NCBI RefSeq assembly: GCF_003443895.1
Contig: NZ_QQOA01000058.1
Location: forward strand, 1-32,549
DNA length: 32,549 nt
Source of the DNA: Paraburkholderia phosphatilytica
Lineage (GTDB): Bacteria; Pseudomonadota; Gammaproteobacteria; Burkholderiales; Burkholderiaceae
Direction of reading: 5' to 3'
Both the position numbers and the translations under genes were made by a program. Under the pieces are notes generated by a model. The model saw nothing but the letters and a program-made list of their open reading frames with translations. It had not been told where the DNA came from and ran no database searches. This document shows, in pieces, positions 32,315 to 32,549 of this stretch (positions are counted from its first letter, which is position 1; each line of letters starts with the position of its first letter).

Positions 32315-32373
32315 GGTGCAACCGTTAAACTACGCGCCGCGAGCGGTTGCACCTTGAATTGCAACCGCTCGCG
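32315..32373 (+). promoter_or_regulatory. Alternating inverted repeats upstream of the APC permease
   Basis: Segment A is GGTGCAACCG (32315-32324). Segment B (32338-32353) contains CGGTTGCACC, the exact complement of A, and also CGCGAGCGGTTGC, the exact complement of segment C, GCAACCGCTCGCG (32361-32373). B can therefore pair with A (10 bp) or with C (13 bp, 10-base loop), but not both. A TAAACT box (32326-32331) lies between A and B. This is either a switching leader or a set of three protein-binding half-sites (TGCAACCG type). The whole gap 32028-32456 otherwise holds the csp leader and promoter and no gene. Confidence 0.6.
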
Positions 32374-32456
32374 CATGGATGCGATCGCCGCCTATCCTGT
32401 GACAAGGGTCGAGACGGTCGCGACATGGCATCAACAGTTTTGGCATGGGAGATGAC

Positions 32457-32549
32457 GTGAAAAGTTCTATTCAACGCAACATCGGGCCGGTCGCGCTGAT
32501 GTTGACGGGTCTCGGGTCGATCATCGGCTCGGGTTGGCTGTTCGGCGCC
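32457..32549 (+). CDS. Start of an APC-superfamily amino-acid permease, partial
   Basis: Only the first 31 codons are in the window. The sequence IGPVALMLTGLGSIIGSGWLFGA is the first helix of APC transporters, with the GSIIGSGW motif that forms the substrate-binding break. GTG 32457 is chosen because GGGAGA lies just upstream; an in-frame ATG at 32445 (adding MGDD) is possible but lacks a ribosome site. The substrate is unknown. Confidence 0.8.
   Translation, partial: MKSSIQRNIGPVALMLTGLGSIIGSGWLFGA

Overview
The window is a high-GC chromosomal segment of a betaproteobacterium, most likely Burkholderia or Paraburkholderia. This rests on the gene order (mla tail, ABC exporter pair, ibaG, murA, a his operon with marC inserted, hinT, tatABC, petABC, sspAB), on the separate hisI and hisE genes, on the short-form HisG, and on strong GC bias at third codon positions. 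Species assignment is inference. Nearly everything is conserved core chromosome. I see no integrase, intact transposon, phage gene, CRISPR array or toxin-antitoxin pair.

Layout. 1-3.45 kb: the C-terminal end of a probable mlaA, then mlaC and mlaB (outer-membrane lipid asymmetry), a two-gene ABC exporter with its own TATAAT box, and the BolA-family gene ibaG. 3.47-12.9 kb: murA runs into hisG-hisD-hisC-hisB-marC-hisH-hisA-hisF-hisI-hisE, mostly with overlaps or short gaps. 13-15.8 kb: a small membrane protein, a HIT hydrolase and tatA-tatB-tatC. 15.8-17.8 kb: a DegS/DegQ-type periplasmic protease on the minus strand, abutting tatC and almost abutting the divergent Nif3-like gene. 18-20.8 kb: petA-petB-petC (cytochrome bc1). 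The Rieske protein carries a twin-arginine signal and lies about 2.2 kb from the Tat genes. 20.9-22.2 kb: sspA, sspB and tRNA-Thr(TGT) with a strong terminator.

22.3-32.5 kb is looser, with short transcription units on both strands: an NPPW-type methyltransferase, an unknown 106-residue protein, a METTL25/GSTCD-like methyltransferase, a DUF1415-TetR operon divergent from an MFS transporter, a nitroreductase, a second MFS transporter, a YegD-like Hsp70 without a substrate-binding domain, a cold-shock protein, and the start of an APC amino-acid permease.

The least explained signals are in non-coding DNA. They are (i) two matching 16-bp palindromes lying between face-to-face promoters at the tetR/MFS junction; (ii) a cluster of alternating inverted repeats, two of them mutually exclusive, between the cold-shock gene and the permease; (iii) a hairpin leader with a 21-codon mini-ORF that copies the start of hisC; (iv) an attenuator-like structure before sspA; and (v) an approximately 80-bp nested repeat after the first methyltransferase. 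I did not find a convincing undescribed multi-gene system. These regulatory elements and the two orphan proteins (23613-23933 and 24326-25156) are the best leads.
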